From: Rhizobiales bacterium UBA1912
Lineage (GTDB): Bacteria > Pseudomonadota > Alphaproteobacteria > Rhizobiales > Devosiaceae
NCBI GenBank assembly: GCA_002337455.1
Contig: DDGC01000002.1
Location: 241,864 to 305,863 of the forward strand
Reading direction: 5' to 3'
DNA: 64,000 bases
The notes below the pieces were generated by a model. That model made no database searches. It was not told the DNA's origin and worked only from the letters and a program-made list of their open reading frames with translations. How positions within the stretch are numbered: the stretch's first letter is position 1; the number at the start of each line of letters is the position of its first letter. The position numbers and the translations under genes are program-made. This document shows positions 24,205 through 32,199 of the stretch, piece by piece.

Positions 24205-25095
24205 CTAACGCTCGGCTTCCGAATTTGCCTTGCGCCGGATGGCGGCAGCTTCGAGCATGTTGGTCGACTGCAGCGCAATGAGGATGATGGCCACTCCGGC
24301 GATCGTGGCCCAGGAGGGGATTTCATTGAAAAAGATGAACCCCGCGAGCGCGGCAAAACCGATGGACAGGTATCCCAGGGGCGCAAGTATCCGCGCCGGC
24401 GTCGTCTGATAGGCCCGAAGGAACCAGTATTGGCCGATCTGGGCCAGGATGCCGATGGCGAGGAGTGCCGGCCAATCGGCAGATGCCACCGGCTGCCAGA
24501 CAAGCGCGGCGGGAATGGCGGTGAGGACGGAAAGCCCGACAGTATAAAAGACCATGAGGACCGCGGTATCCTCATTTTCCATGGCGCGAATCTGGATGAC
24601 GGCCAGCGAGCCGAACAGCACCGAGCCAAACGCGGCGGCGAGCCCCCAGGAGAAGACGACCTCGCCCGGCGCGACGATGACAAGAACGCCGGCAAAGCCG
24701 ATGACTGTGCCGATCCAGCGCACCGGCGCGATTTTTTCAGCCAGAAGCCAGGCGGCAAACAGCATGACGACCAGCGGGCGCATGAAGCCGATGGCATTGA
24801 CCAGCGCCAGCGGCAGGGCCGCCAGCGCTGTGAAGTTGCAGGTCAGCGCCGCCGTGTTGCAACCCACCCGCACCAGATGGCGCAATGGCTGTCTGGTGCC
24901 CAACACGGCGCGGCGCTTGCGCCAGGCCAGCGGCAGGATGGTGACCAGTCCGATCAACGAGCGAATGAACACCAGCTGGATGGCCGGATAGGTGGCGCCC
25001 TCGATCTTGACGAGGACAGTCATGGCCGTAATCAGCATCATGTCTGCCAGGAGCCAGACTATGCCGCGGCGATAAGAGGGCGCCGGGTCGGCCAT
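24205..25095 (-). CDS. EamA/DMT family membrane transporter
   Basis: 296 residues with about ten hydrophobic helices arranged as two EamA repeats (LLADMMLITAMTVLVKIEGATYPAIQLVFIRSLIGL opens the first; AFGSVLFGSLAVIQIRAM the second). Such proteins usually export metabolites or amino acids. Its ATG directly follows the TAG of the cytosolic PIG-L gene, so the two are co-translated and the transporter may handle a product or by-product of that enzyme. Confidence 0.87.
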   Translation of the reverse strand: MADPAPSYRRGIVWLLADMMLITAMTVLVKIEGATYPAIQLVFIRSLIGLVTILPLAWRKRRAVLGTRQPLRHLVRVGCNTAALTCNFTALAALPLALVNAIGFMRPLVVMLFAAWLLAEKIAPVRWIGTVIGFAGVLVIVAPGEVVFSWGLAAAFGSVLFGSLAVIQIRAMENEDTAVLMVFYTVGLSVLTAIPAALVWQPVASADWPALLAIGILAQIGQYWFLRAYQTTPARILAPLGYLSIGFAALAGFIFFNEIPSWATIAGVAIILIALQSTNMLEAAAIRRKANSEAER

Positions 25096-27447
25096 CTACA
25101 TGCGGCCGCCCGCCACGAGGTTTGCCATGATACGGAAGGCACCGGGCACGAGATTGTCGAGCTGGTGGTGCAGGACGAGGCTCGTGTGGGTATGACGGCC
25201 CTTGCCGATTTCGGCCGTCAGCAGCGAACCCTCGAGCGGAGCCTCGCCCTTGTCGTTCATGGCGAGGAGCGGCGTATAGGCCCCGTCCCATTCGGACGCG
25301 AAATAAAGGCCGCGTTCCTTGTTCCAGCCTTTAAAATCGCTGACCGAGATCGGATTGGGACCGGCAAGGACCGGATTGCCGGCGGCCAGGATCTCGACCG
25401 GCGCATCGGGATTGGTCACTCGCCAGCGCAGCGAGGGCTGGCCGATCTTGAGAAAGCGCGGGGGAACGGCGTCGGGGTTCCAGCCATCCCAAGGGCGATG
25501 GTAGAGGGTGACGAGATTGCCCCCGGCTTCGACATAGGCATGCAACGCTTTTGCGCTCGCGGCCAGATCGGGACGCAGGCCGAAGGCGAAGATACCCACG
25601 ACGATCGCAGGGAAGTCCGAAAGCTCTTCCGAAAGTGCGCGCGCATCGAGTTCGGTGACGTCAAACCCCATGCGCGCCAGCCACAGGCCGACATTGTCGG
25701 CACCGCCACCGACATAGGCGACCCGATGATCCTTGGGGAGGGCGAGGTTGAGCGCGAGAATTTCGAGACGCGCGGGCGTCAGATAGAGGCTCCTGCCGAT
25801 ATGGCCGTAGTCAATTGGCGTTGCGGTAAAGGCGGGCGCATCATCGAGCAGGGCGTCGAGGGTATAACGGCCCTCGGCCAGTCCACGTCCCGAAAGCGTA
25901 ACGCCGTCCTTTCTGTCCGCAGTTTCGATGCCTTCGATTTTGGAAAGGCTCAGACGGCGTGCAGCCCCTTGGATGTGGCCCTCCACGGCAATATCGGAAA
26001 ACGCCGAATCGGCTGCGACCAGCACCGCGTTCGGTGTCAGGCTGACTGAAGCTGCCGGCACGATGGTCAGCGGGCGTTCCAGACCGAAGGCGCGCGAGAT
26101 TGTGCGTCCGGCGATGGTGAGCGTCAGCACAACGCACGCATCGCCATTGGCGCCCGAGGCCGCATAAGACTGGGTGAACGGCTCAGTGATGGGCGCGTCG
26201 GGAGCAACCTCCAGCGTATATCGACCCGATGACTGCGCGATGATCGAGACGCCTTCGGGCAGAATCAGATCGATCGAAACGTCGTCGGGGGCGCCGCGTA
26301 GCGTCAGGCTCAGATCGACGGTCTGGCCCTGCGCCACGACCGGCCTGTCGAGCGCGGCAACGCAATCGATGCCGATCGCAGCGAGCATGGCGGCTTCAAG
26401 ATCGGCAATCATGGTCTCGATACGGTGGATGTGTTCGGCCGGCACCGCCTCGGCATGGGCCTCGATGATCTCGAGGGCCACAGCCAGCGGCGCGATGATC
26501 TCTTCGGCTTTGGGAAACGCGGCGATGGCCGTCGCGATGGCCGTATCGGCGGCTGCCAGGCCCGGGGCGATATCGGCGAGACGGTGGGGCAGATTATCGG
26601 TGATGGCGCCATTGTCCGCCGGCCCGACGCGAAGATGCAGCGGCCACTCGGTTTTCGGATTTTCCGGCCATTGCCCCATGCCCTGGCTGGCGTGGTAAAT
26701 CCGCGACCATTCCCCGATTTCGTCAAAGGGCACACCGGTTGCGAAATCTGGATCTGTCGCGACGAATTTCACGGTTTCCGGCGGCGGCGGCACCTCGTCG
26801 TCATAGGTCGCTCCCCCGCCCGACCAGGCAGGCAGGTAGTATTTGGCGACCTGCCAGGGCGCCAGGCCCTGCGCGAAATGCTCGGGAAATGCGTTTTCGT
26901 CGGCAGCCAGCGCGATCGCCTCTTCGGCGGCCATTGTCATGGCGCGGTGGTGGCCGTGCTGACCGGGCACGTCGAGAAATGTCGGAATGACGATATCGGG
27001 CTTTTCGCTGCGATAGGCCAGGACCATACGTTCAACGATCAGGTCGTGCTGCCAGCGTTCGAGCGTGTCGTGGCCGTTTTTCGAAAACCCGAAATCATGG
27101 ACCGGATCGTTGGGGCCAAAACCGAACCAGACGATGTCGGCATTGATGACCTTGGCGGATTCTTCAAGCTCGCGGGTCCTGACCACGCCAAGCGCGCCGC
27201 CGCGCTCGGGACCGAGCGTATTCTGGCCGCCTTCCCCGCGTGTCGAGCAACCGACGATGGTGCGCATGCCGAGGCCGAAGCGCATGAAGGCGAGCATGGC
27301 GTTCTGCTCGTCATCGGGATGGGCGCCCGTATGGAGGACGGTAACCGTCGATTTCAGCCGCGACAGCGCCCGATGCAGCGCGACCAGCCTGGGGGTGGCG
27401 CGGCGTTGGGCAAAACGATGGGAAAGCTCGGGGCGCGATAGGGGCAT
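25096..27447 (-). CDS. Cytosolic PIG-L (LmbE) family protein, paralogue of the exported one
   Basis: 783 residues, no signal peptide. Zinc motif HPDDE at 43-47, STRGEGGQN, RELEESAK, DVPGQHGHHRA, then a beta-rich middle and the same C-terminal GATase-like block (GGGADNVGLWLARMGFDVTELDA, GGNLVTLYHRPWDGWNP, GKGRHTHTSLVLHHQLD). Blocks line up one for one with the protein at 21623, so they arose by duplication and now act on two sides of the membrane. It is the middle gene of an operon ROK - PIG-L - EamA (8 bases after the ROK stop). Deacylation of an N-acyl sugar is the family expectation; substrate unknown. Confidence 0.84.
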   Translation of the reverse strand: MPLSRPELSHRFAQRRATPRLVALHRALSRLKSTVTVLHTGAHPDDEQNAMLAFMRFGLGMRTIVGCSTRGEGGQNTLGPERGGALGVVRTRELEESAKVINADIVWFGFGPNDPVHDFGFSKNGHDTLERWQHDLIVERMVLAYRSEKPDIVIPTFLDVPGQHGHHRAMTMAAEEAIALAADENAFPEHFAQGLAPWQVAKYYLPAWSGGGATYDDEVPPPPETVKFVATDPDFATGVPFDEIGEWSRIYHASQGMGQWPENPKTEWPLHLRVGPADNGAITDNLPHRLADIAPGLAAADTAIATAIAAFPKAEEIIAPLAVALEIIEAHAEAVPAEHIHRIETMIADLEAAMLAAIGIDCVAALDRPVVAQGQTVDLSLTLRGAPDDVSIDLILPEGVSIIAQSSGRYTLEVAPDAPITEPFTQSYAASGANGDACVVLTLTIAGRTISRAFGLERPLTIVPAASVSLTPNAVLVAADSAFSDIAVEGHIQGAARRLSLSKIEGIETADRKDGVTLSGRGLAEGRYTLDALLDDAPAFTATPIDYGHIGRSLYLTPARLEILALNLALPKDHRVAYVGGGADNVGLWLARMGFDVTELDARALSEELSDFPAIVVGIFAFGLRPDLAASAKALHAYVEAGGNLVTLYHRPWDGWNPDAVPPRFLKIGQPSLRWRVTNPDAPVEILAAGNPVLAGPNPISVSDFKGWNKERGLYFASEWDGAYTPLLAMNDKGEAPLEGSLLTAEIGKGRHTHTSLVLHHQLDNLVPGAFRIMANLVAGGRM

Positions 27448-27455
27448 GGACAGTC

Positions 27456-28697
27456 CTATGGCCGGGCGGCCGCGACCGCCGGCGAATATTCGAGTGAAAG
27501 TTGAGGCGAGAGGATATCGTGCAGGGCGAGCGCCGCGGCACCCAATGCCGCCGTAAAGCGCCCGGTCTGCCCGCGGACGACCCGCGGCTGGGCGCGCCCC
27601 GCACGGGTCGAGACGGAAACCGGAAGCGGCTCAAGGGCCGCAATCAGGGCGTCGAGGATGACGTCGGGAAGATTGCCGCCAAACACCACGGTTTCGGGGT
27701 CGAAGATGTTTTCGATCATGGCAACTGTGGGGGCCAGATAGTCGGCTGCTTCCTTGATCCAATCGGCAAGCACCGGGTCATTCTGGGCAAAAAGCGGTTC
27801 GAGAGCGCCGCTATCGAGGTTGGGCCGCCCACTGGCCGCCAGTTTCTCGCGCAGGGCATAAAGCGAAGCAAAGCGCTCCAAAGCGCCGTCAGGGCCATAG
27901 CTTGGGAGCCCGTTGCGGGGCACGAGGGCCACATGGCCGATTTCACCGGCGTTGCCATAGGCGCCGCGCAAAGGAACGCCGTCCTTGAGAACACCAAGAC
28001 CCAGCCCGACCCCGAAATAGAGAAAACAGAAATTGGAAATCTGGCGCCCGGCCCCATAGAGCCGTTCGCCGACCGCGGCGGCTGTCGCGTCGTTTTCGAT
28101 CGACACGGGCTGGCCGATGGCCCTGGACAGGGTCGATTTGGCGTCGATGCCTTTCCATCCCGGCAAGGTTGCAGGCCCGACCGAACTCATCCCCTCGATC
28201 TCGAAAGGCCCCGGCATCACCGCACCGAACCCGATAAGCCTGTCGCGCGACGCGCCGATCTGGGCGCAAAGCTTGTCGATTTCGTCCGAAACCCGGCCGG
28301 GGACCTGATCGGGGGTGGCCGATTCGATGGGCGCGATGGTTTGCGCACGGACGGCGCCGGAGAGATCGAGCAGGGTTGTCGCTATATGGTCGGCGGCGAT
28401 TTCCACGCCCCCGGTCAGCGGGCCGTCCGGATTGATGGCAAACTGGATGGGCGGTTGACCGCGGCCCGAGCGCAGGCGGCCGAGCTGAACCAGCATGCCC
28501 TCGCCCAAAAGCTCATCGACGATATTGGCCACAGCCTGGGGCGTGATGCGGGCGCGGCGGGCAATTTCGGTTCGTCCCATATGGCCATGCGTGCGAATCA
28601 CTTCGAGCACGACACGCCTGTTGTGGGCGCGATTACGCTCCGGATTGGACCCGATGACGAGACGCGGGCCGCGACCATGCTTTTCCGAACTGGTCAA
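27456..28697 (-). CDS. ROK family transcriptional repressor (NagC/XylR type)
   Basis: 413 residues. N-terminal winged HTH (HNRRVVLEVIRTHGHMGRTEIARRARITPQAVANIVDELLGEGML), then a ROK sugar-kinase-like domain: GFGAVMPGPFE, IENDATAAAVGERLYGAG, GLGLGVLKDGVPLRGAYGNAGEIGHV. The usual zinc-binding CxCGxxGC motif after GEIGH is missing (GNAGEIGHVALVPRNGLPSYGPDGALERFAS), so it is a non-zinc ROK repressor. Start is a TTG at 28697 with AGAGGGG five bases upstream; no ATG is available. Divergent from the sugar ABC operon. Confidence 0.9.
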   Translation of the reverse strand: MTSSEKHGRGPRLVIGSNPERNRAHNRRVVLEVIRTHGHMGRTEIARRARITPQAVANIVDELLGEGMLVQLGRLRSGRGQPPIQFAINPDGPLTGGVEIAADHIATTLLDLSGAVRAQTIAPIESATPDQVPGRVSDEIDKLCAQIGASRDRLIGFGAVMPGPFEIEGMSSVGPATLPGWKGIDAKSTLSRAIGQPVSIENDATAAAVGERLYGAGRQISNFCFLYFGVGLGLGVLKDGVPLRGAYGNAGEIGHVALVPRNGLPSYGPDGALERFASLYALREKLAASGRPNLDSGALEPLFAQNDPVLADWIKEAADYLAPTVAMIENIFDPETVVFGGNLPDVILDALIAALEPLPVSVSTRAGRAQPRVVRGQTGRFTAALGAAALALHDILSPQLSLEYSPAVAAARP

Positions 28698-28758
28698 GGT
28701 TTCCCCTCTTGCCGATTGGACGCGCGCTATCGGATCAGCAGACTAGGCACGCCATCGG

Positions 28759-28780
28759 AATAACACAAGTAGATTAATTT
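28759..28780 (+). promoter_or_regulatory. Candidate ROK operator, copy B
   Basis: Fits AATAAC-N2-AAGT-N3-TTA-N-TTT exactly; 61 bases before the ROK gene start, so suited to autoregulation. Part of the 333-base divergent gap 28698-29030, which also holds copy C and a TTGACA box but no gene. Confidence 0.62.
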
Positions 28781-28895
28781 AATCGCCGGCGACTCGCGGC
28801 TGAAACGCCGCCGAACGCGAAGTGGAATGCGCATTGTTTCCATTTTTCGCTGTCACGCCAAGCGCTAATCGGAACCGGGTACGGCGTGCCCCTCT

Positions 28896-28917
28896 AATAA
28901 CGAAAGTAAATTATTTT
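28896..28917 (+). promoter_or_regulatory. Candidate ROK operator, copy C, abutting a TTGACA box
   Basis: Third copy of the same pattern, ending one base before TTGACA (28919-28924), which would be the -35 box of the ABC operon. AATAA-N10-TTATT gives it dyad symmetry. A bound repressor would cover the promoter. Confidence 0.62.
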
Positions 28918-29030
28918 ATTGACAAGGCAGCGCACATCATTTGACGATGACCGGATGGTGGACGGAGGGGTCCGCGCCGCCAAACAATCTTGCAGGGAAG
29001 ATGTTTCCCTGCCCCAAAGGAGGGAACAAT

Positions 29031-30293
29031 ATGCGTAGAGCACTTGCTGTGACCGCACTTTCAGCCGGCGTCAGCCTGGCTGCCCTGGGCTCGGCCCAGG
29101 CTGTGGAAATTGAATACTGGCAGTATGTATTTGACACCCGCGTCCAGGCGATGGACCAGCTGATCGCCAATTTCGAGGCCGCCAACCCCGACATCACGGT
29201 CAACCACCAGACCTTCCCCTATGCCGACTATCAGACCCGCGTCGTTGCCGCCAATGTGGCCGGGCAGGGACCGGACGTAGCGCAGCTGTTCTATGGCTGG
29301 CTCGACAATTTCATCGCCGGCGGGTTGATCCAGCCGCTCGATCCCGCTGTTTTCCCGACCGAAGAAATCGAAGCCGACTTCTTCCCCATCGTTTCGGCAA
29401 TGGAGCGCGACGGCCAGTATTGGGGCCTGCCCACCGCAGTGCGCTCGCTGGCTCTGTTCTACAACAAGGACATCTTCGAAGCGGCTGGCCTCGATCCGGA
29501 AAGCCCCCCGCAGACACTCGACGAGCTTGCCGAGGCCGCTGAGGCCACCGTCGAACGTGACGGCGCCGGCAACATCATTTCGGTCGGCATTGCCATGGGC
29601 ATGGCCGGTCAGGACCACCAGTGGTGGCGTGAGGGCCTTGTCCGCCAGTTCGGCGGCCAGCCCTACTCCGATGACGGTCGCACGGTCACCTACAATGATG
29701 AAGCGGGCCTGGCCGCGACCACATGGCAGGCCGATCTCTATCTGGGCGACGATGGCGTGACCCAGGTCGGCTTCATGGATGAACCGCAGGCCGCCTTCCG
29801 GGCCGGCCGCGCCGCGATGACCATCGACGGCACTTTCCGGCTCGGCGCTTTCGGCTCAATCGAGGATTTCGAATGGGGCGTCACCGAGTTGCCGGCCAAT
29901 GAAGACGGCATGCGCTCGAACTATGCGAGCTATTTCGCCAACGCTATCGGCGCCCGCGCCGAAGGCGAAGAGCTCGAGGCGGCCCAGAAATTCCTTGCCT
30001 ACATCAGCTCGCCTGAAGCCATGGAAGTCTGGCTCGAAGTTGTGGGCGAGTTGCCCGCCCGCCAGGACGTTGCGCTGACCGAGGAAAACCTCGCCGACCC
30101 GATCTATGGTCCGTTCCTTGCGGGGCTCGAATACGCCCACACCACGCTCTTTGTGGACGAGGCTGCCCAGCGTCAGGTGGCGATCGACATGGAAAGCCGC
30201 ATGTCTCTGCAAGGCCAGTCGCCCGCAGACTCGCTGGCTGCGGCCGCTGCCGAAGAGCAGGCCATTCTCGACGAGTTCTTCGCCAACCAGTAA
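29031..30293 (+). CDS. CUT1 sugar ABC transporter substrate-binding protein
   Basis: 420 residues from the ATG at 29031 (AAAGGAGGGA upstream). Signal peptide MRRALAVTALSAGVSLAALGSAQA, mature from about residue 25. Family 1 binding-protein signs: ANPDITVNHQTFPYADYQTRVVAANVAGQGPDVAQLFYGW, GLPTAVRSLALFYNKDIFEAAG, AAFRAGRAAMTIDGTFRLG. Sugar or sugar-derivative receptor in the periplasm. First gene of a seven-part operon with two permeases, an ArgH-like lyase, the ATPase and a PfkB kinase. Confidence 0.92.
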   Translation: MRRALAVTALSAGVSLAALGSAQAVEIEYWQYVFDTRVQAMDQLIANFEAANPDITVNHQTFPYADYQTRVVAANVAGQGPDVAQLFYGWLDNFIAGGLIQPLDPAVFPTEEIEADFFPIVSAMERDGQYWGLPTAVRSLALFYNKDIFEAAGLDPESPPQTLDELAEAAEATVERDGAGNIISVGIAMGMAGQDHQWWREGLVRQFGGQPYSDDGRTVTYNDEAGLAATTWQADLYLGDDGVTQVGFMDEPQAAFRAGRAAMTIDGTFRLGAFGSIEDFEWGVTELPANEDGMRSNYASYFANAIGARAEGEELEAAQKFLAYISSPEAMEVWLEVVGELPARQDVALTEENLADPIYGPFLAGLEYAHTTLFVDEAAQRQVAIDMESRMSLQGQSPADSLAAAAAEEQAILDEFFANQ

Positions 30294-30301
30294 ACTGAGA
30301 T

Positions 30302-30326
30302 GTGGGCCGATAGGTTATCGGTCCAC
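30302..30326 (+). other. Intercistronic hairpin after the sugar-binding protein gene
   Basis: Eleven-bp stem GTGGGCCGATA / TATCGGTCCAC (one wobble), loop GGT, 8 bases after the stop codon. No T-run follows, so mRNA protection rather than full termination is likely. Confidence 0.6.
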
Positions 30327-30347
30327 TCTCACGCAGCATTATGCAAT

Positions 30348-30371
30348 CCGGCCGGACGTCAGCCCGGCCGG
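30348..30371 (+). other. Second intercistronic hairpin
   Basis: Arms CCGGCCGG and CCGGCCGG (self-complementary) around an 8-base loop, directly before the permease ribosome site. Together with the stem at 30302-30326 it fills the 110-base gap. Confidence 0.5.
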
Positions 30372-30403
30372 CCCGATTAGGCAATCAGCAGGAGGGGCAG
30401 GCG

Positions 30404-31336
30404 ATGGTTTTGGCATCATCGGCGATTGGCACCGGGGAACGCCCCGGAGTCTGGAACCGTCTCAGCATCGGACAAAAGCGCTTGATCTGGGTCTGGACCT
30501 TTCTGGCCCTGCCCGTGGTTTTTTACGTCGTGATCCGCTTCTACCCCACGTTTCAGGCGTTCTGGCTGTCGTTTACCGATTGGGATCTTCTGCGTCCGGC
30601 CCAATTCATCGGTGCCGAGAACTATGTAAAGCTCTACAACGATCCCGTGTTCTGGCAGGTGTTCAACAACACGTTCGCCTATCTGATCATCGGCACGCCG
30701 ATCAGCCTCGTGGTCTCCTTCTCCGTCGCCTATTATCTCGACCGCGTACGCTTCATGCACAGTTTCATACGTGCGCTGTATTTCCTGCCGTTCCTGACCA
30801 CCGCCGCCGCAATGGCGTGGGTGTGGCGCTGGTTCTACCAGCCGCCGCCCATCGGCATCATCAACGGCTTTCTGGGCACCGCGGGCCTGCCGGCCCAGCC
30901 CTTCCTGCGCTCGACCGAACAGGCCCTGCCCGCCATCATGGTCACGGCGATCTGGGCGGGACTGGGGTTCCAGATCATCATTTTCATGGCCGGGCTGCGG
31001 GCCATTCCCCAGACCTATTACGAAGCGGCGCGCATCGACGGGCTTGGTGAATGGGCGATCCTGCGCAAGATCACCCTGCCTCTGCTCAAGCCGACAACGG
31101 TGTTCCTCGTTGTCTTTTCCTCGATCGGGTTCCTGAGGATTTTCGATCAGGTCTACAACATGACCAGCAATGATCCCGGTGGGCCGCTCAATACGACAAA
31201 GCCGCTGGTATTGATGATTTATCAGACGGCATTTTCTTCCTTCAACATGGGCTACGCGGCGGCGCAGACGGTGGTGCTCTTCACCATCCTTCTGATCGTT
31301 TCCCTGATGCAGCTCTGGGTTTTGAGGACACGCTGA
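30404..31336 (+). CDS. CUT1 ABC transporter permease, MalF/UgpA type
   Basis: 310 residues; ATG at 30404 behind AGGAGGGG. Six membrane helices; coupling loop EAARIDGLGEWAILRKITLPLLKPT matches the EAA motif. First permease of the sugar importer; the last base of its stop is the first of the next gene (TGATG). Confidence 0.92.
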   Translation: MVLASSAIGTGERPGVWNRLSIGQKRLIWVWTFLALPVVFYVVIRFYPTFQAFWLSFTDWDLLRPAQFIGAENYVKLYNDPVFWQVFNNTFAYLIIGTPISLVVSFSVAYYLDRVRFMHSFIRALYFLPFLTTAAAMAWVWRWFYQPPPIGIINGFLGTAGLPAQPFLRSTEQALPAIMVTAIWAGLGFQIIIFMAGLRAIPQTYYEAARIDGLGEWAILRKITLPLLKPTTVFLVVFSSIGFLRIFDQVYNMTSNDPGGPLNTTKPLVLMIYQTAFSSFNMGYAAAQTVVLFTILLIVSLMQLWVLRTR

Positions 31337-32196
31337 TGACCGCCACAGCTGCCACGGGCACCGAACTCAAACTCAACGGCGCCAATCTCCGCCCGGACCG
31401 TATCCTGATCTGGACGCTGCTGTTCATCGGCGGGGTGCTGATGATCACGCCGTTGCTGTTCATGTTTTCCACGTCGCTGAAAACCGCAAGCCAGGTCTAT
31501 GATCTGCGGCTCATTCCTGCAGCGCCGACTTTTGATAACTACATCAAGGTGCTCTCGGACGGGCGCTTTGTGCGCTGGTTCCTCAATTCGACGCTGGTCG
31601 CGGTCTGCGTCACGCTTTCGAACGTCTTTTTCGACTCGCTGGTCGGCTATACGCTCGCCAAGTTCCAGTTCCGCGGCCGGTATCTGATCTTCATCGCGAT
31701 CCTTTCCACTCTGATGATCCCCACCGAGATGCTGGTCATTCCGTGGTATCTTATGAGCGCCCAGCTGGGCTGGATCGACAGCTATTGGGGCATCATGTTC
31801 CCGGGCATGATGACGGCGTTTGGCACCTTCCTGATGAAGCAGTTCTTTGAGACCGTGCCCGACGATTTCCTTGAAGCGGCACGTGTCGACGGGCTCAATG
31901 AATTCACCATCTGGTGGAAGATCGCCATGCCCATGGTGGCTCCGGCAATCTCGGCGCTGGCGATCTTTACGTTCCTTGGCAACTGGACGGCGTTTTTCTG
32001 GCCGCTGATCGTCACCAACAGCCGCGAGCTCTATACGCTGCCGGTCGGGCTTTCGAGCTTTGCTGTCGAACAGTCGATCCAGTGGGAAATGATCATGACC
32101 GGCGCGGCGCTCGCCACCATTCCCACGCTGATCGTGTTCCTCGTCCTGCAGCGCTACATCGTGCGCGGCGTGATGCTGGCCGGTCTGAAGGGCTGA
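31336..32196 (+). CDS. CUT1 ABC transporter permease, MalG/UgpE type
   Basis: 286 residues, six membrane helices. EAARVDGLNEFTIWWKIAMPMVAPAISAL is the EAA loop that docks on the ATPase. Coupled to the previous permease by a one-base overlap and followed by the ArgH-like gene after only 3 bases. Confidence 0.92.
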   Translation: MTATAATGTELKLNGANLRPDRILIWTLLFIGGVLMITPLLFMFSTSLKTASQVYDLRLIPAAPTFDNYIKVLSDGRFVRWFLNSTLVAVCVTLSNVFFDSLVGYTLAKFQFRGRYLIFIAILSTLMIPTEMLVIPWYLMSAQLGWIDSYWGIMFPGMMTAFGTFLMKQFFETVPDDFLEAARVDGLNEFTIWWKIAMPMVAPAISALAIFTFLGNWTAFFWPLIVTNSRELYTLPVGLSSFAVEQSIQWEMIMTGAALATIPTLIVFLVLQRYIVRGVMLAGLKG

Positions 32197-32199
32197 TCG

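Noticed and set aside
24133..26049. Long open frame (about 640 codons) on the plus strand opposite the EamA and PIG-L genes
   Set aside because: It is antisense to two clear protein families and its translation is low-complexity R/G/D/H-rich with no domain. High GC keeps the complementary frame open.
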